A stretch of DNA of 64,000 bases from JAGKXC01 sp964554385 (GCA_964554385.1 CAZKOM010000002.1:12718-76717); one strand, 5' to 3'; counted from the first letter of the stretch, positions 34,239 through 44,311 are shown. Notes: a model not told the origin generated them from the letters alone. Numbers and translations are program-made.

Positions 34239-37043
34239 ATGGCCAAGACTACATCAAAAAACACAGCTAAAAACCCAGTTAGTTCTAATAGTGAAACTAA
34301 TTTTGTTAGACCCTTAAATTTAAAGGGTGGTTCGTTAGTTTTTCATGATTGGCAAACAATAACAAGTTTCTTTGACAACAACGAGACTATGGATTATTGT
34401 ATTATAACAGATAGTCAAAACAGGATTGTTGATTTAAAAAAAATTGAAGCACTTTTCAATATTACCAATAAATCTTCTTACATAATTGGTAAACAAAAAT
34501 CATCTGGGAATTTGATAAATGAAGTATTATCAGGATACAAGCCGGAAGATTTTAATCCTCAGTTTGTAGTAATTACCAGATTATGTTTCGAAATGATGAT
34601 TTTACAATCATTTACTCCAAAGAATCTATTTGAAATTCACTATCTAGCAGAAAAGGCAGGTGGTTTAGAATACCAAATTGAAATTGGAGATTCTAAAAAA
34701 TCCAGTTTGGGCATTTTAAATCAGTTTGCATTAAAATTTAAAACGAGTTATCAGTTTTACTTAAGAAATTTCATGAATGCACCAAGCCGGCTAGTATTTA
34801 TTCTCGCGTGTTTAGTTGGTGTAATTGGCATGACAACCATGTCTAAGAATGCAGCAATATCTGGTGATGAATTTACACAATACGAGTATTCAAAATTAAT
34901 TGCAAATTACTATCTAGAGCCAATTGGTATGGGAATCCCTATTGATACCAACGATCTAAAATTTCAACGGATGCCAACGTTAACAAAAAATTATGCGACT
35001 TATGGTTCAAGGCTCGCTACCATTGAAGACCCAGATCGCTTAATGCATGTGTATGGATCTAGCTTTGATACCTTTACAACTGTTTTAGGTCATTGGCTTA
35101 AAGTTGATGATATAATGAGTTTCAGGCATTTATGGAATTCAATTTTCGGGTTTTTTGTCGCATTTTATGCCGGTTTAATAGTTAGAAGATTAACAAAAGG
35201 TAGTTGGAATTGGGCAACATTAACGATGTTTTCCGTGATTCTGATGCCAAGATTTTTCGGTGAAGCTATGAATAATCCCAAGGACATTCCTTTTGCTCTG
35301 GGCTATATTATGAGTTTGTATTATGCAATAAAAACATTTCATAGTTGGCCTGTTTTCCGATGGAATTCCGCATTTGGATTAGTTCTATCTACCGCATTAG
35401 GTATTAGTATACGTATAGGTGGATTATTGTCTGTTGGAATTTTCTTCATGTATGGAGGATTAAAGTTTTTAGAAAATCTCGGTTGGTCAAATGCTTTGAA
35501 ATTGAAATGGAAAGGATTCAGTAAATTTTTATTCGGGCTAATCGTTTTGGGGGCCGCCAGCTATGTGGTTGGAATTCTTCCTTGGCCCTACGGCTGGGAT
35601 AATCCCATAGACAATCCACTAAAAGCATTAAAAGAATTTACCAATTACTCAGTATCTCTTCGCCAATTGTATGATGGTAAATTATATGATTCTGATATGC
35701 TACCTCTGTCCTATTTAACTAATTATCTTTTAATTTCTACACCAACAATATTATTACTAGGATTCTTCATTGGTATAATGATAACAGGGATTAATTTAAA
35801 GCGGTATTTCAATCTTGAAATATTTTTAATCGTCTTTGCAATAATCTTTCCGATTTTCTACATTTATATTCAGAAATCACAAGTCTATGGTGGAATCAGA
35901 CAAATTATGTTCACTCTCCCATGTTTAGTGATCGTAAGTGTTTATGGTTATTATCTAATAGGTGAATTATTATCCAGGAAAATTAAAGTTGCCCCTATTT
36001 TAAGTAAGAGCTTATTGGCAATTGGCATGTTATTGCCAGCATCTCATATTGCTAAAAATCATCCAATGTCTTACATTTATTTTAATGAAATCTATGGAGG
36101 CGTTGAAAAGGCATATGGGGAATATGAAATGGATTATTATCTAGCGAGTTTAAAACCAAGTACGGATTGGTTTTTAGAAAATGTAGCCAGAAAAAATCCT
36201 AATAAAAAATTTGAAGTGCTATCGTACGGAATGGAACATGTAAGATATTATTGTAAAAATGATAAAAATGTTCATGTAGGTTACACACGTTTTGACGACA
36301 GGAGTTCCAAACAATGGGATTATTGCATTTTTTATAATGCATATTTTGATAAAGCAAGGCTTAACAGTGGAGAATTCACTCCTACAGGAACAGTTTATCA
36401 GCCTAAAGTTGAAGGCAAACCTGTTGGTATAGTTATTCAGCGACCTTCAAATGATGATTATTTAGGAATAAAGGCCATCGAGCAGAGTAATTTTGAGGAG
36501 GGTATTTCTCTATTATCAAAATATCTCGCTATGGATCCAGCCAGAAGCGAAATATATTTTTATTTATCTGCTGCTTATGCAAGTACAAATCGACTCGATT
36601 CTGCCGTAAAAATATGTGATTTAGGATATAAGTATTTTCCCGAGAATTCAAAAATACTCTATGCTAAATATGATTATTTAGTTAAACTTAATCGTTTTGC
36701 TGAAGCTGCTAAAGTTATGGATGAATATATTGGATATCGTCCAAAAGACAGTGATGGTTTTATCAATAAAGCGCAAGCAGAATTAATGCTCGGAAAACCA
36801 CTAGATGCATTATCTACTTTACAAACAATCATCCCTCAAAATCCATTAGATGTTAGATTGTATCAATTAGGATCTGAAGCATACAGACTACAAAAGGACT
36901 TAAATAACATGAACCTTTATGGACAAGCATCTAATCTTAACAATACAAATCCGCAAACTCAACAATTAGCGGTGGAAGCTATAGCCTCTATTTATTTTGA
37001 AATAACTGGCGAAGATTTCGACTTAAATAAATACCTGAAGTAG
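34239..37043 (+). CDS. GT39-like membrane glycosyltransferase fused to TPR repeats
   Basis: A 934-residue protein with three parts. Residues 1-185 are soluble and unassigned. Residues about 186-620 hold around ten to eleven hydrophobic helices in the pattern of lipid-linked-sugar glycosyltransferases (family GT39/ArnT-like). Just after the first helix is SGDEFTQYEYSK with an acidic D-E pair, the usual position of the catalytic acid, and a later RFFGEAMNNPKDIP segment is typical. Residues about 760-920 contain TPR-like repeats. It probably transfers a sugar from a polyprenyl carrier to a periplasmic target; the acceptor is unknown. The ATG at 34239 is chosen over an in-frame codon at 34224 that lies within the -7 element. 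Confidence 0.75.
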   Translation: MAKTTSKNTAKNPVSSNSETNFVRPLNLKGGSLVFHDWQTITSFFDNNETMDYCIITDSQNRIVDLKKIEALFNITNKSSYIIGKQKSSGNLINEVLSGYKPEDFNPQFVVITRLCFEMMILQSFTPKNLFEIHYLAEKAGGLEYQIEIGDSKKSSLGILNQFALKFKTSYQFYLRNFMNAPSRLVFILACLVGVIGMTTMSKNAAISGDEFTQYEYSKLIANYYLEPIGMGIPIDTNDLKFQRMPTLTKNYATYGSRLATIEDPDRLMHVYGSSFDTFTTVLGHWLKVDDIMSFRHLWNSIFGFFVAFYAGLIVRRLTKGSWNWATLTMFSVILMPRFFGEAMNNPKDIPFALGYIMSLYYAIKTFHSWPVFRWNSAFGLVLSTALGISIRIGGLLSVGIFFMYGGLKFLENLGWSNALKLKWKGFSKFLFGLIVLGAASYVVGILPWPYGWDNPIDNPLKALKEFTNYSVSLRQLYDGKLYDSDMLPLSYLTNYLLISTPTILLLGFFIGIMITGINLKRYFNLEIFLIVFAIIFPIFYIYIQKSQVYGGIRQIMFTLPCLVIVSVYGYYLIGELLSRKIKVAPILSKSLLAIGMLLPASHIAKNHPMSYIYFNEIYGGVEKAYGEYEMDYYLASLKPSTDWFLENVARKNPNKKFEVLSYGMEHVRYYCKNDKNVHVGYTRFDDRSSKQWDYCIFYNAYFDKARLNSGEFTPTGTVYQPKVEGKPVGIVIQRPSNDDYLGIKAIEQSNFEEGISLLSKYLAMDPARSEIYFYLSAAYASTNRLDSAVKICDLGYKYFPENSKILYAKYDYLVKLNRFAEAAKVMDEYIGYRPKDSDGFINKAQAELMLGKPLDALSTLQTIIPQNPLDVRLYQLGSEAYRLQKDLNNMNLYGQASNLNNTNPQTQQLAVEAIASIYFEITGEDFDLNKYLK

Positions 37044-37075
37044 AGAATTTTTGCTACAGTTAGAACTTAATTCTG

Positions 37076-37927
37076 CTAAAGGGTTAAATCGATTAATGAA
37101 AATTGGGTGCCTTTTCCAAATTGACCCTTTTCATTTTTGATTACCGATGAAATTTCGCACGTTGCGTCATGTTCGTAAAACAATAACATATTTTGTAATA
37201 CAATTTCATTTAGCATCATAGCTTTCTCCTCCATTGTAATTAATGGTTGGATATCATAGCCCATTACATAATTCACAGGTATATGAGCAGCAGATGGTAT
37301 TAAGTCTGCTACATAAACTATCTTATGGTTCCCAGTGTGAATAATTGGGACAATCATACCCAATGTATGTCCGTTAAAAATATTTATTTCAATACAATCA
37401 GCTACAAATTCGCCTGCTGACACGAATGATAATACTCCAGCATCATTCAAAGGATCGAAATTTTCTAATAAAAACGAAGCTTTTTCTCTAGGATTTGGAT
37501 TATGCGCATGTAACCATTGGTCTTGATGAACCCAATAGGTAGCATTTGGAAATGTTGGAAAATATTCTCCAGATTCTTCAAACACTGCACCGCCTACATG
37601 GTCAAAATGTAAATGCGTTAATAAAACATCAGTTATCTGATTTATCGAAAAACCTGTTTTCTCGATGGATTTAAGCAACGAATCTTCACCATTTAAATCA
37701 TAATAACTAAAAAACTTGTCCGACTGCTTATTTCCTATACCGGTATCAATTAACACGATACGATTATTAGCCGTATTTTCAACTAATAGGCACCTCATCG
37801 CCCAATTACAGAGATTTTTTTCGTTGGCTGGCACTTGTTTTTCCCAAATCGTTTTGGGCACTACCCCAAACATTGCTCCACCATCTAAATGAAAATTCCC
37901 GGTTGGTATTGAATATAATTTAATCAT
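37076..37927 (-). CDS. MBL-fold metallo-hydrolase
   Basis: A 283-residue metallo-beta-lactamase-fold hydrolase. The zinc-binding motif THLHFDHVGG is intact (HxHxDH). Further ligands are likely the His in FNGHTLGM, the Asp in VYVADLIPS, and the His in LFYEHDAT. The substrate is unknown; the fold covers lactonases, thioesterases and phosphodiesterases, and the lactonase-like arrangement of these motifs is only suggestive. It lies 6 bp after map on the same strand, the third gene of a likely cbs-map-MBL unit. Confidence 0.88.
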   Translation of the reverse strand: MIKLYSIPTGNFHLDGGAMFGVVPKTIWEKQVPANEKNLCNWAMRCLLVENTANNRIVLIDTGIGNKQSDKFFSYYDLNGEDSLLKSIEKTGFSINQITDVLLTHLHFDHVGGAVFEESGEYFPTFPNATYWVHQDQWLHAHNPNPREKASFLLENFDPLNDAGVLSFVSAGEFVADCIEINIFNGHTLGMIVPIIHTGNHKIVYVADLIPSAAHIPVNYVMGYDIQPLITMEEKAMMLNEIVLQNMLLFYEHDATCEISSVIKNEKGQFGKGTQFSLIDLTL

Positions 37928-37933
37928 AGTGGT

Positions 37934-38701
37934 CTAAAAATCATGATAGACATCCGTTAGCGCCTCATATCCAATTTCCGTAATTAGTATAGTGTGTTCA
38001 AACTGAGCTGATAACCTACCATCTATTGTACGTGCAGTCCAACCGTCTTTACGATCAATTTTTGCCCTAGCTTTTCCGGCATTAATCATGGGTTCGATGG
38101 TGAAAGTCATTCCGGGCTTCATTACTATTCCGGAATTTAAATCAGCTATATGCTGAACATCTGGAGCTTCATGAAACTTTACACCTACTCCATGTCCACA
38201 GAATTCATATACGACACTGTACCCATGAGACTGGGCATGTTTAGCAATATAATAACCGATATTCCCCATTCTATTGCCAGGTTTACATTGATCCATTCCA
38301 ATGTGGAGACATTCTTTTGTAACCTCCACCAATTTTAGAGCATATTCAGAAGGCTGACCTGCGAAATACATTTTACATGTATCGCCATAAAAACCATCCA
38401 AAATAGTAGTTACGTCAATATTTACAATATCTCCATCTTGTAATTCATATTGATTTGGAACACCATGGCAAATAACATCATTGGGAGAAATACACGAAGC
38501 ATGCTTATAACCTCTATACCCTTTCGTTGCTGGAATAGCTCCATGATCGCGAACAAACTCCTCACATTTTTTATCTAACTCTAAGGTTGTAATTCCAGGT
38601 TTAACAAATTGTTCTAGATATTTTAACGTCTCTGCCGCCAATTTTGAACTTTTTCTAATTCCTTCAATTTGTTCAGCCGATTTAATTATTACTGAAGACA
38701 T
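37934..38701 (-). CDS. map: Methionine aminopeptidase type I
   Basis: Removes the initiator Met from nascent proteins (255 residues, usual size). The dimetal ligands are visible in order: Asp in VNIDVT, Asp in YGDTCKM, His in CGHGVG, Glu in TIEPMI and Glu in FEHTI. The substrate-side His is in KHASCISPN. The start at 38701 gives the standard N-terminus MSSVIIKSAEQIEGIRKS; a longer in-frame reading to 38758 would overlap cbs. It follows cbs by 8 bp. Confidence 0.96.
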   Translation of the reverse strand: MSSVIIKSAEQIEGIRKSSKLAAETLKYLEQFVKPGITTLELDKKCEEFVRDHGAIPATKGYRGYKHASCISPNDVICHGVPNQYELQDGDIVNIDVTTILDGFYGDTCKMYFAGQPSEYALKLVEVTKECLHIGMDQCKPGNRMGNIGYYIAKHAQSHGYSVVYEFCGHGVGVKFHEAPDVQHIADLNSGIVMKPGMTFTIEPMINAGKARAKIDRKDGWTARTIDGRLSAQFEHTILITEIGYEALTDVYHDF

Positions 38702-38709
38702 GTTCTTTA

Positions 38710-40080
38710 TTAATTTACGAAACCTTGAATAACATCTTGTTTTGTGATTATATGCCAATTACCACCCATGTCCATCATTAAAACCGCAGGATTTTTATCA
38801 TCAATGAGGGTTGATACAAACTCTATTGAATCACTATGAGAAACAATTGGATAAGGTTTTCCCATAATTCCGGAGACAGAATCCTCCATTCTTATATCGC
38901 CTTTTAGCAATGAAGCATACAATATATTATCTTCTATTGAACCAATAAAATTACCTGAAATATCTTTAACTGGAAGCTGCGAAATTTTAAACTTTTGCAT
39001 TAATCCAAAAATTTCGGAACATAATTGATTTGACGTTGCAAACAATAAGGGTAAACTTGCATGGGCGCTTACCAAATCCATGGCCAATTTTTTAGGCTTA
39101 GGTTCAATAAACCCGCGATCTCTCATCCAGTCCTCGTTAAACATTTTCCCTAAATACCTAGTTCCGTGGTCATGAAAAATAACTACTACAACATCTCCTG
39201 CTTTAAATCTATCTTTCATTTGAATTAATCCCGCAATGGCTGAACCCGCACTATTACCAGCGAAAATACCTTCTTCTCGAGGGATTCTTCTTGTCATTAC
39301 AGCTGCATCCTTATCCGTTACTTTTTCAAAATAATCTATCACTGAAAAATCAACATTGGCTGGTAAGAAATCCTCTCCAATACCCTCCGTAATGTATGGG
39401 TAAATCTCATTTTTATCGAAAATCCCTGTTTCTTTGTACTTCTTAAAAACCGAGCCGTAGGTGTCAATTCCTAATATTTGAATTTCAGGATTCTTTTCTT
39501 TTAAAAACTTACCAGTACCACATATTGTACCCCCAGTTCCAACTCCAACTACCAAATGAGTAATTTTCCCCTGTGTTTGATCCCAAATTTCTGGACCGGT
39601 TTGCTGATAATGGGCTTTACTATTGCTTAAATTATCGTATTGGTTTGGTTTCCAAGCATTTGGAATTTCTGCAGCCAGCCTTGAACTTACACTATAATAA
39701 CTACGCGGATCTTCTGGCTCAACATCGGTTGGACATACAATTACCTCCGCACCAAAAGCCTTCAAAGCATCTACTTTTTCTTTAGACTGTTTGTCGGTAG
39801 TAGTGAATATACAGCGGTAACCCTTGATAACAGCCGCAATTGCTAATCCCATCCCTGTATTTCCCGAAGTTCCTTCAATAATAACCCCACCAGGCTTTAA
39901 TGCACCCGACTTTTCGGCATCTTCAATCATTTGTAATGCCATTCTGTCCTTTATGGAATTCCCCGGATTGGTTGTTTCAACTTTGGCGTAAACTTCACAT
40001 GGTAAATCCTTTACAATATTGTTTAATTTAACCATGGGCGTATTCCCTATGGTTTCTAGAATATTTTGGTAAACTTTCAT
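38710..40080 (-). CDS. Cystathionine beta-synthase-like PLP enzyme with CBS domains
   Basis: PLP-dependent fold-II enzyme of 456 residues. The N-terminal catalytic domain (about 1-320) has the Schiff-base lysine in PGNSIKDRMA, the Asn loop GTSGNTGMG, and the phosphate loop GTGGTICGTG. The C-terminal 115 residues form a tandem CBS-domain pair (KFKISQLPVKD, GSIEDNIL), which fits cystathionine beta-synthase or an O-acetylserine-dependent cysteine synthase with CBS domains. There is no haem-binding N-terminal extension. The ATG at 40080 is used rather than the TTG at 40086. It heads the unit with map and an MBL hydrolase. Confidence 0.88.
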   Translation of the reverse strand: MKVYQNILETIGNTPMVKLNNIVKDLPCEVYAKVETTNPGNSIKDRMALQMIEDAEKSGALKPGGVIIEGTSGNTGMGLAIAAVIKGYRCIFTTTDKQSKEKVDALKAFGAEVIVCPTDVEPEDPRSYYSVSSRLAAEIPNAWKPNQYDNLSNSKAHYQQTGPEIWDQTQGKITHLVVGVGTGGTICGTGKFLKEKNPEIQILGIDTYGSVFKKYKETGIFDKNEIYPYITEGIGEDFLPANVDFSVIDYFEKVTDKDAAVMTRRIPREEGIFAGNSAGSAIAGLIQMKDRFKAGDVVVVIFHDHGTRYLGKMFNEDWMRDRGFIEPKPKKLAMDLVSAHASLPLLFATSNQLCSEIFGLMQKFKISQLPVKDISGNFIGSIEDNILYASLLKGDIRMEDSVSGIMGKPYPIVSHSDSIEFVSTLIDDKNPAVLMMDMGGNWHIITKQDVIQGFVN

Positions 40081-40088
40081 CGGCAATT

Positions 40089-40096
40089 CAAAGGTA
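40089..40096 (-). promoter_or_regulatory. -7 element of the cbs-map-MBL unit
   Basis: TACCTTTG on the minus strand, 8 nt before the ATG at 40080; a TTG occurs 22 nt upstream. Confidence 0.5.
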
Positions 40097-40206
40097 AAAT
40101 TACATTTCCGGATTTCTACAACAAACCATTAACAGTCTTATTTTTTAGTCGATAATTCTAAATTCTCTCATTTTCTATTGTAATTTGGCCACATCATTTG
40201 CAATCC

Positions 40207-41046
40207 ATGCAACAAATTTGCCTTATTGTACCTTGCTATAACGAAAGTAAACGACTACCCCAAGAGGCAGTTAAGCAAGCCTTAATTAACTATCCCAATC
40301 TGTTTTTATGTTTTGTGAATGATGGAAGTACGGACGATACCGCAGCATTTTTACTTCATTTAAGGGACAGCCTACCCGAGGAATCAGCGGATCGTTGCTG
40401 GATCGTGAGCTACTCCCAAAATCGCGGAAAATCTGGTGCAATTCAACAAGGCTTGCGTTCAATGTCACAGCAATCCACAACCGTAATACTAAATACAGCT
40501 GAGAAAAACCTACCTCAAACTACCCGCGAGGATTTCTTTTATGGTTTAAAAACAATACAAACTTTTGATTATTTCGGCTATTGGGATGCTGACTTAGCTA
40601 CACCATTCACTGAATTAGACTGGTTTTTTCATCATGCAAAAACCAATGAATTCCTGCTGTTGATGGGGTCACGTGTTGCGCGTTTGGGTGCAGAAATTCA
40701 TCGTACTGTTTTTAGACATTATTCGGGCCGATTATTTGCTACATTGATTAGTCAAGGACTTGGCTGGAAAGTGCATGATACGCAATGCGGCGCAAAAATT
40801 TTCAAAAAACCAGTTTTAGACCTAATAATTGACAGAGCATTTGTAACTCAATGGCTATTTGATGTCGAGATTTTATTACGATTAAAGATCGAGTTTGGTG
40901 AAAGTGTTAAAAACCAAATTATGGAAGTTCCTTTACGGAGATGGGAAGACATCAAAGGGTCTAAATTAGGAGCCCTAGATTTTATTAAAGTACCATTCCA
41001 AATTTGGAAGGTGTTTAATACTTACAAATTAAAATCCTCTAAGTAA
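40207..41046 (+). CDS. Glycosyltransferase family 2
   Basis: A 279-residue GT-A fold glycosyltransferase resembling polyprenyl/dolichyl-phosphate glucosyltransferases. Visible marks are VPCYNESKRLP (N-terminal nucleotide-sugar site), NDGSTDDTA, SQNRGKSGAI, the acidic DADLATPF and DTQCGAKIF, which is characteristic of that subgroup. No membrane helix is obvious. The ATG at 40207 is chosen over a TTG at 40198. Its end overlaps the convergent DinB-like gene by 18 bp. Likely role: charging a lipid carrier with a sugar for cell-surface glycans (inferred). Confidence 0.87.
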   Translation: MQQICLIVPCYNESKRLPQEAVKQALINYPNLFLCFVNDGSTDDTAAFLLHLRDSLPEESADRCWIVSYSQNRGKSGAIQQGLRSMSQQSTTVILNTAEKNLPQTTREDFFYGLKTIQTFDYFGYWDADLATPFTELDWFFHHAKTNEFLLLMGSRVARLGAEIHRTVFRHYSGRLFATLISQGLGWKVHDTQCGAKIFKKPVLDLIIDRAFVTQWLFDVEILLRLKIEFGESVKNQIMEVPLRRWEDIKGSKLGALDFIKVPFQIWKVFNTYKLKSSK

Positions 41047-41538
41047 CGCTTGTTCAATTTGGCTTGCATGGTGGTCTCCATGCCAAGCGTATAAACGGAT
41101 TAAATCCGATAAACTCACATCTCGTTTACTTTCAGGGTGATGCAATTGTTTAACTAGGTGCGCTACAGGTTCTTTCAGTGCCTCAAGTAACAATAACGAC
41201 CAACGTTGATGTAAGCCGATTAAACATATTACACTTGACTCTATCGGAAATTCACAATCGAACTGACTGGCCCATATATTCTCATCATAAGGCTGAATTT
41301 CTAAAGTGTCTTGAGCGATAATATGCTTTGTTCTGATATACGCATTCAAGTGAGAATCCATAAGATGATGAACAATTTGAGTAATCGTCCAACCACCATC
41401 GCGATATCTGAAATTTCTATTTTCGTCGCTTACATTTTTCAGTATTCTAGTTAGTTTATCGGGAAATTGCTGAATTTGCAACACGCAATTCAATAAATCT
41501 TCCATGGATGTTGGCGCATCCCAGTTAAAATCCGCCAT
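41029..41538 (-). CDS. DinB/YfiT-family putative metal-dependent protein
   Basis: A 169-residue four-helix-bundle protein of the DinB/YfiT superfamily. The three-histidine metal site is seen as His in TQIVHHLMDSH and two in YAWHGDHHASQI, with the family motif GGWTITQIVHHL. Relatives include YfiT-like hydrolases and thiol transferases; the substrate is unknown. It starts 4 bp after serS on the same strand, so it is probably co-transcribed, and its tail overlaps the GT2 gene by 18 bp. Confidence 0.85.
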   Translation of the reverse strand: MADFNWDAPTSMEDLLNCVLQIQQFPDKLTRILKNVSDENRNFRYRDGGWTITQIVHHLMDSHLNAYIRTKHIIAQDTLEIQPYDENIWASQFDCEFPIESSVICLIGLHQRWSLLLLEALKEPVAHLVKQLHHPESKRDVSLSDLIRLYAWHGDHHASQIEQALLRGF

Positions 41539-41542
41539 ACTA

Positions 41543-42816
41543 TTAATTTATTAAATCAAAACCAGTATATGGAACCAAAACAGGAGGAACAACAATTCCA
41601 TTGGGTGTTTGATAATTTTCCAATAGAGCCGCTACGATTCTTGGCAACGCTAAGGCAGAACCATTTAATGAATGAGCAAGTTCTGTTTTACCGTCAGCGT
41701 TTCTAAATCGGCACTTTAACCGATTGGTTTGAAATGTTTCAAAATTACTAACTGAACTACATTCCAACCATTTTTCCTGAGCTCCACTCCAAACCTCCAT
41801 ATCAAAGGTTTTGGCACTAGTGAATCCCATATCACCACCACATAATAATAAAACGCGGTAGTGCAAGAGCAATTTCTTCAATAGCGATTAAACGAAATTG
41901 NNNNNNNNNNTTCTAATGTTTGATTTGACTCCGATGGTTTTACAATTTGCACAATTTCAACTTTATCAAATTGATGCAAACGATTTAATCCTCGCACATG
42001 TGCGCCGTAACTACCGGCTTCTCTTCTGAAACAAGGTGTATACCCAGCGTTTTTAATCGGCAATTGCTTATCCTCCAAAATCACGTCGCGATATAAATTT
42101 GTAATTGGCACCTCAGCGGTAGGAATTAGATACAAGTCATCCACTGTTGAATGATACATCTGACCCTCTTTATCTGGTAATTGACCTGTTCCATAACCAC
42201 TATCTGCATTTACCATTAGTGGAGGTTGGATTTCTGTATAACCAGCAGCATTGGCTTCATTTAGGAAAAACTGAATCAACGCACGCTGAAAGATTGCTCC
42301 TTTACCCTTGTAAACAGGGAAACCAGCACCTGTTATTTTTACACCCAATTCAAAATCGATGATATTGTACTTTTTCGCCAGTTCCCAATGTGGTAGAGCT
42401 GAATCATCTAATGTAGGCTTGCTTCCAAATTCCAATACAGTAACATTATCGTCTGCAGATTTTCCCACAGGGACATCCAATTGTGGTGTATTTGGAATGG
42501 TTAACAGCAATTGAGTTAAAGTCGTTTCTCCCGATTCTACCGCATTTTCTAATTCTTTTAATTGATCTTTTAAACCAGAGGATTGATCCTTCAGTTTATC
42601 GCCTTCTGCTTTATTGCCCGATTTATAAAAATCGCCAATTTGGGATGAAATTTGATTTAATTGAGCTTGCGTTTGCTCCATTTGGGTTCTAATTGCTCGA
42701 TTTTTCTCATCAAGCAATAAAACTTCAGAAATCAATGATTTGCCATCTATTCCACGGATATTCAATCGATTTATCAAATCCTCGGAATTTCTTCGTATTG
42801 CAGCAATTTGTAGCAT
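41543..42816 (-). CDS. serS: Serine--tRNA ligase, interrupted by an assembly gap
   Basis: Class II synthetase charging tRNA-Ser. The 5' part (42816-41911) shows the long N-terminal coiled-coil arm (about residues 28-100) and the core to motif 2, RREAGSYGAHVRGLNRLHQFDKVE. After ten N bases the 3' part resumes with YRVLLLCGGDMGFTSAKTFD and ends with motif 3 (ELAHSLNGSALALPRIVAALLE). Together they make a nearly complete SerRS of about 420 residues. The two parts are not in the same frame across the gap, and a TAA lies in the 3' frame just beside it, so the bases flanking the gap are suspect. I read this as one gene with an assembly error rather than a real pseudogene. Confidence 0.9.
41901..41910. 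other. Assembly gap (10 N) inside serS
   Basis: Ten unresolved bases within the region coding for the segment between SerRS motifs 2 and 3. The expected missing protein is about eight residues, so the true gap is probably short, but the flanks are out of frame with each other. Confidence 0.98.
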
Positions 42817-42876
42817 AAAAATAAAGTGCGAAATTCCGTATAATTTTCAAAAAAAAGGAATTCTAAACCAATAATT

Positions 42877-44289
42877 CTAAACAATTCTTGACTTTATGCC
42901 GAGACTCGCTGCTATTGTCTTAGCTTTTACCAAGGCTGCATCCAGTTGATTCTCTATTTCGCCCTCTAAAATGGCTTCCCTTACGGCTTCTTTTATTTGG
43001 CCAATGTATTGAGGATTAGAAATCTCAAAATATTGAATAATATGATTTCCGGTAAGTACGGGTTGCCAATTTCTTAATTCATCTTTAGCATTTACTTCAG
43101 CAATTTTCTTTTCTACGAGAACCAAATTCTTCAAGTGCTTTTCTACTTTAGCTTCGTTTTTACTGGTTATATCGGCTCTACACAATAAAATCAAATCATT
43201 TACAACATCACCTGCATCTACAATTAATCTTCTAACTGCAGAATCCGTAACTGTTTCTTTACTCAAAACTATAGGTCTAAGATGGAGTAATACTAACTTC
43301 TCCACATAGCGCATTTTCTCGTCTAGTGGAAGTCGCAGACGCTTAAATATACCTTTCACCATTCTAGCACCTTTATCCTCATGACCGTGGAATGTCCAGC
43401 CAACTTTGGGGTCAAATCTTTTCGTTGCAGGTTTAGCTATATCGTGTAAAATAGCGGCCCAACGCAACCATAGATTTTGAGATAAATTACAGATATTGTC
43501 CAAAACTTGCAACGTATGATAAAAGTTATCTTTATGGGATTTACCTGCTATCGTCTCTACTCCATGTAAAGCTACCAACTCAGGGAATACTATGGAAAGC
43601 AAACCTACATTGTACATTAATTCAAATGCTCTTGATGGTTTGTTTCCCAAGATCATTCCATTCAGTTCATCTGTAATTCTCTCTTGCGAAACAATTTCAA
43701 TACGTTGAGCATTGGCGGCAAGCGCTTCAAGTGTTTTTGTTTCTATTCTAAAATCGAGCCTGCAAGCAAATCGTATCGCGCGGAACATTCTTAAAGGATC
43801 GTCTGAAAATGTAATATTCGGTTCCGCACAGGTCTTGATTATTCCATTTTGTAAATCTTGCACCCCATTGAATGGATCATGTAAATCGCCATAATTATCG
43901 CTATTTAACGATAAATACATACAATTTATGGTAAAATCTCTTCTATTTTGATCGTCTTCTAGGGAACCATCTTCTACTATAGGTTTTCGAGAGTTGCTAC
44001 GATAGGATTCTTTTCTAGCTCCAATAAATTCAATAATATAATCTTCGGATTTTAATTGGGCAGTACCAAAATTCCGAAAAACCACCAAAGAATGTTCTTC
44101 TGATAGTCTATTAGCGACCGCCTCAGCGAATAATACCCCAGAACCTACTGTAACGATATCAATATCTTTATTTTCTCTTTTCAGCATTAAATCACGAACA
44201 AAACCACCCACAACCCAAGCTTTCAGGTTAAGTTCGTCGGCAACTTGTCCAATTATTCTTAAAATTGGTAACTCTAATGCTTCTTCCAC
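42877..44289 (-). CDS. cca: CCA tRNA nucleotidyltransferase with HD domain
   Basis: Adds or repairs the 3' CCA of tRNAs. The N-terminal nucleotidyltransferase head has VVGGFVRDLML and the catalytic DIDIV pair. The RRDFTINCMY and DPLRMFRAIRFACRLDF motifs follow. An HD domain (WAAILHDIAKP) lies near residue 280, giving a total of 470 residues from a GTG at 44289. A longer in-frame reading to a TTG at 44310 exists, but a -7 element (44294-44301) lies inside that extension, exactly 4 nt before the GTG, so the GTG is preferred and the mRNA is predicted to be leaderless. The tRNA-Leu here lacks an encoded CCA, consistent with a need for this enzyme. Confidence 0.92.
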   Translation of the reverse strand: MEEALELPILRIIGQVADELNLKAWVVGGFVRDLMLKRENKDIDIVTVGSGVLFAEAVANRLSEEHSLVVFRNFGTAQLKSEDYIIEFIGARKESYRSNSRKPIVEDGSLEDDQNRRDFTINCMYLSLNSDNYGDLHDPFNGVQDLQNGIIKTCAEPNITFSDDPLRMFRAIRFACRLDFRIETKTLEALAANAQRIEIVSQERITDELNGMILGNKPSRAFELMYNVGLLSIVFPELVALHGVETIAGKSHKDNFYHTLQVLDNICNLSQNLWLRWAAILHDIAKPATKRFDPKVGWTFHGHEDKGARMVKGIFKRLRLPLDEKMRYVEKLVLLHLRPIVLSKETVTDSAVRRLIVDAGDVVNDLILLCRADITSKNEAKVEKHLKNLVLVEKKIAEVNAKDELRNWQPVLTGNHIIQYFEISNPQYIGQIKEAVREAILEGEIENQLDAALVKAKTIAASLGIKSRIV

Positions 44290-44293
44290 GATG

Positions 44294-44301
44294 CAAAGAT
44301 A
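44294..44301 (-). promoter_or_regulatory. -7 element of cca (leaderless geometry)
   Basis: TATCTTTG on the minus strand ends 4 nt before the GTG start. It faces the divergent -7 element at 44312-44319, only 10 nt away. Confidence 0.55.
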
Positions 44302-44311
44302 GAGTTCCAAT

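Noticed and set aside
41543..41881. A separate 112-aa gene
   Set aside because: It is the C-terminal part of SerRS beyond the N gap, starting at an artificial TTG.
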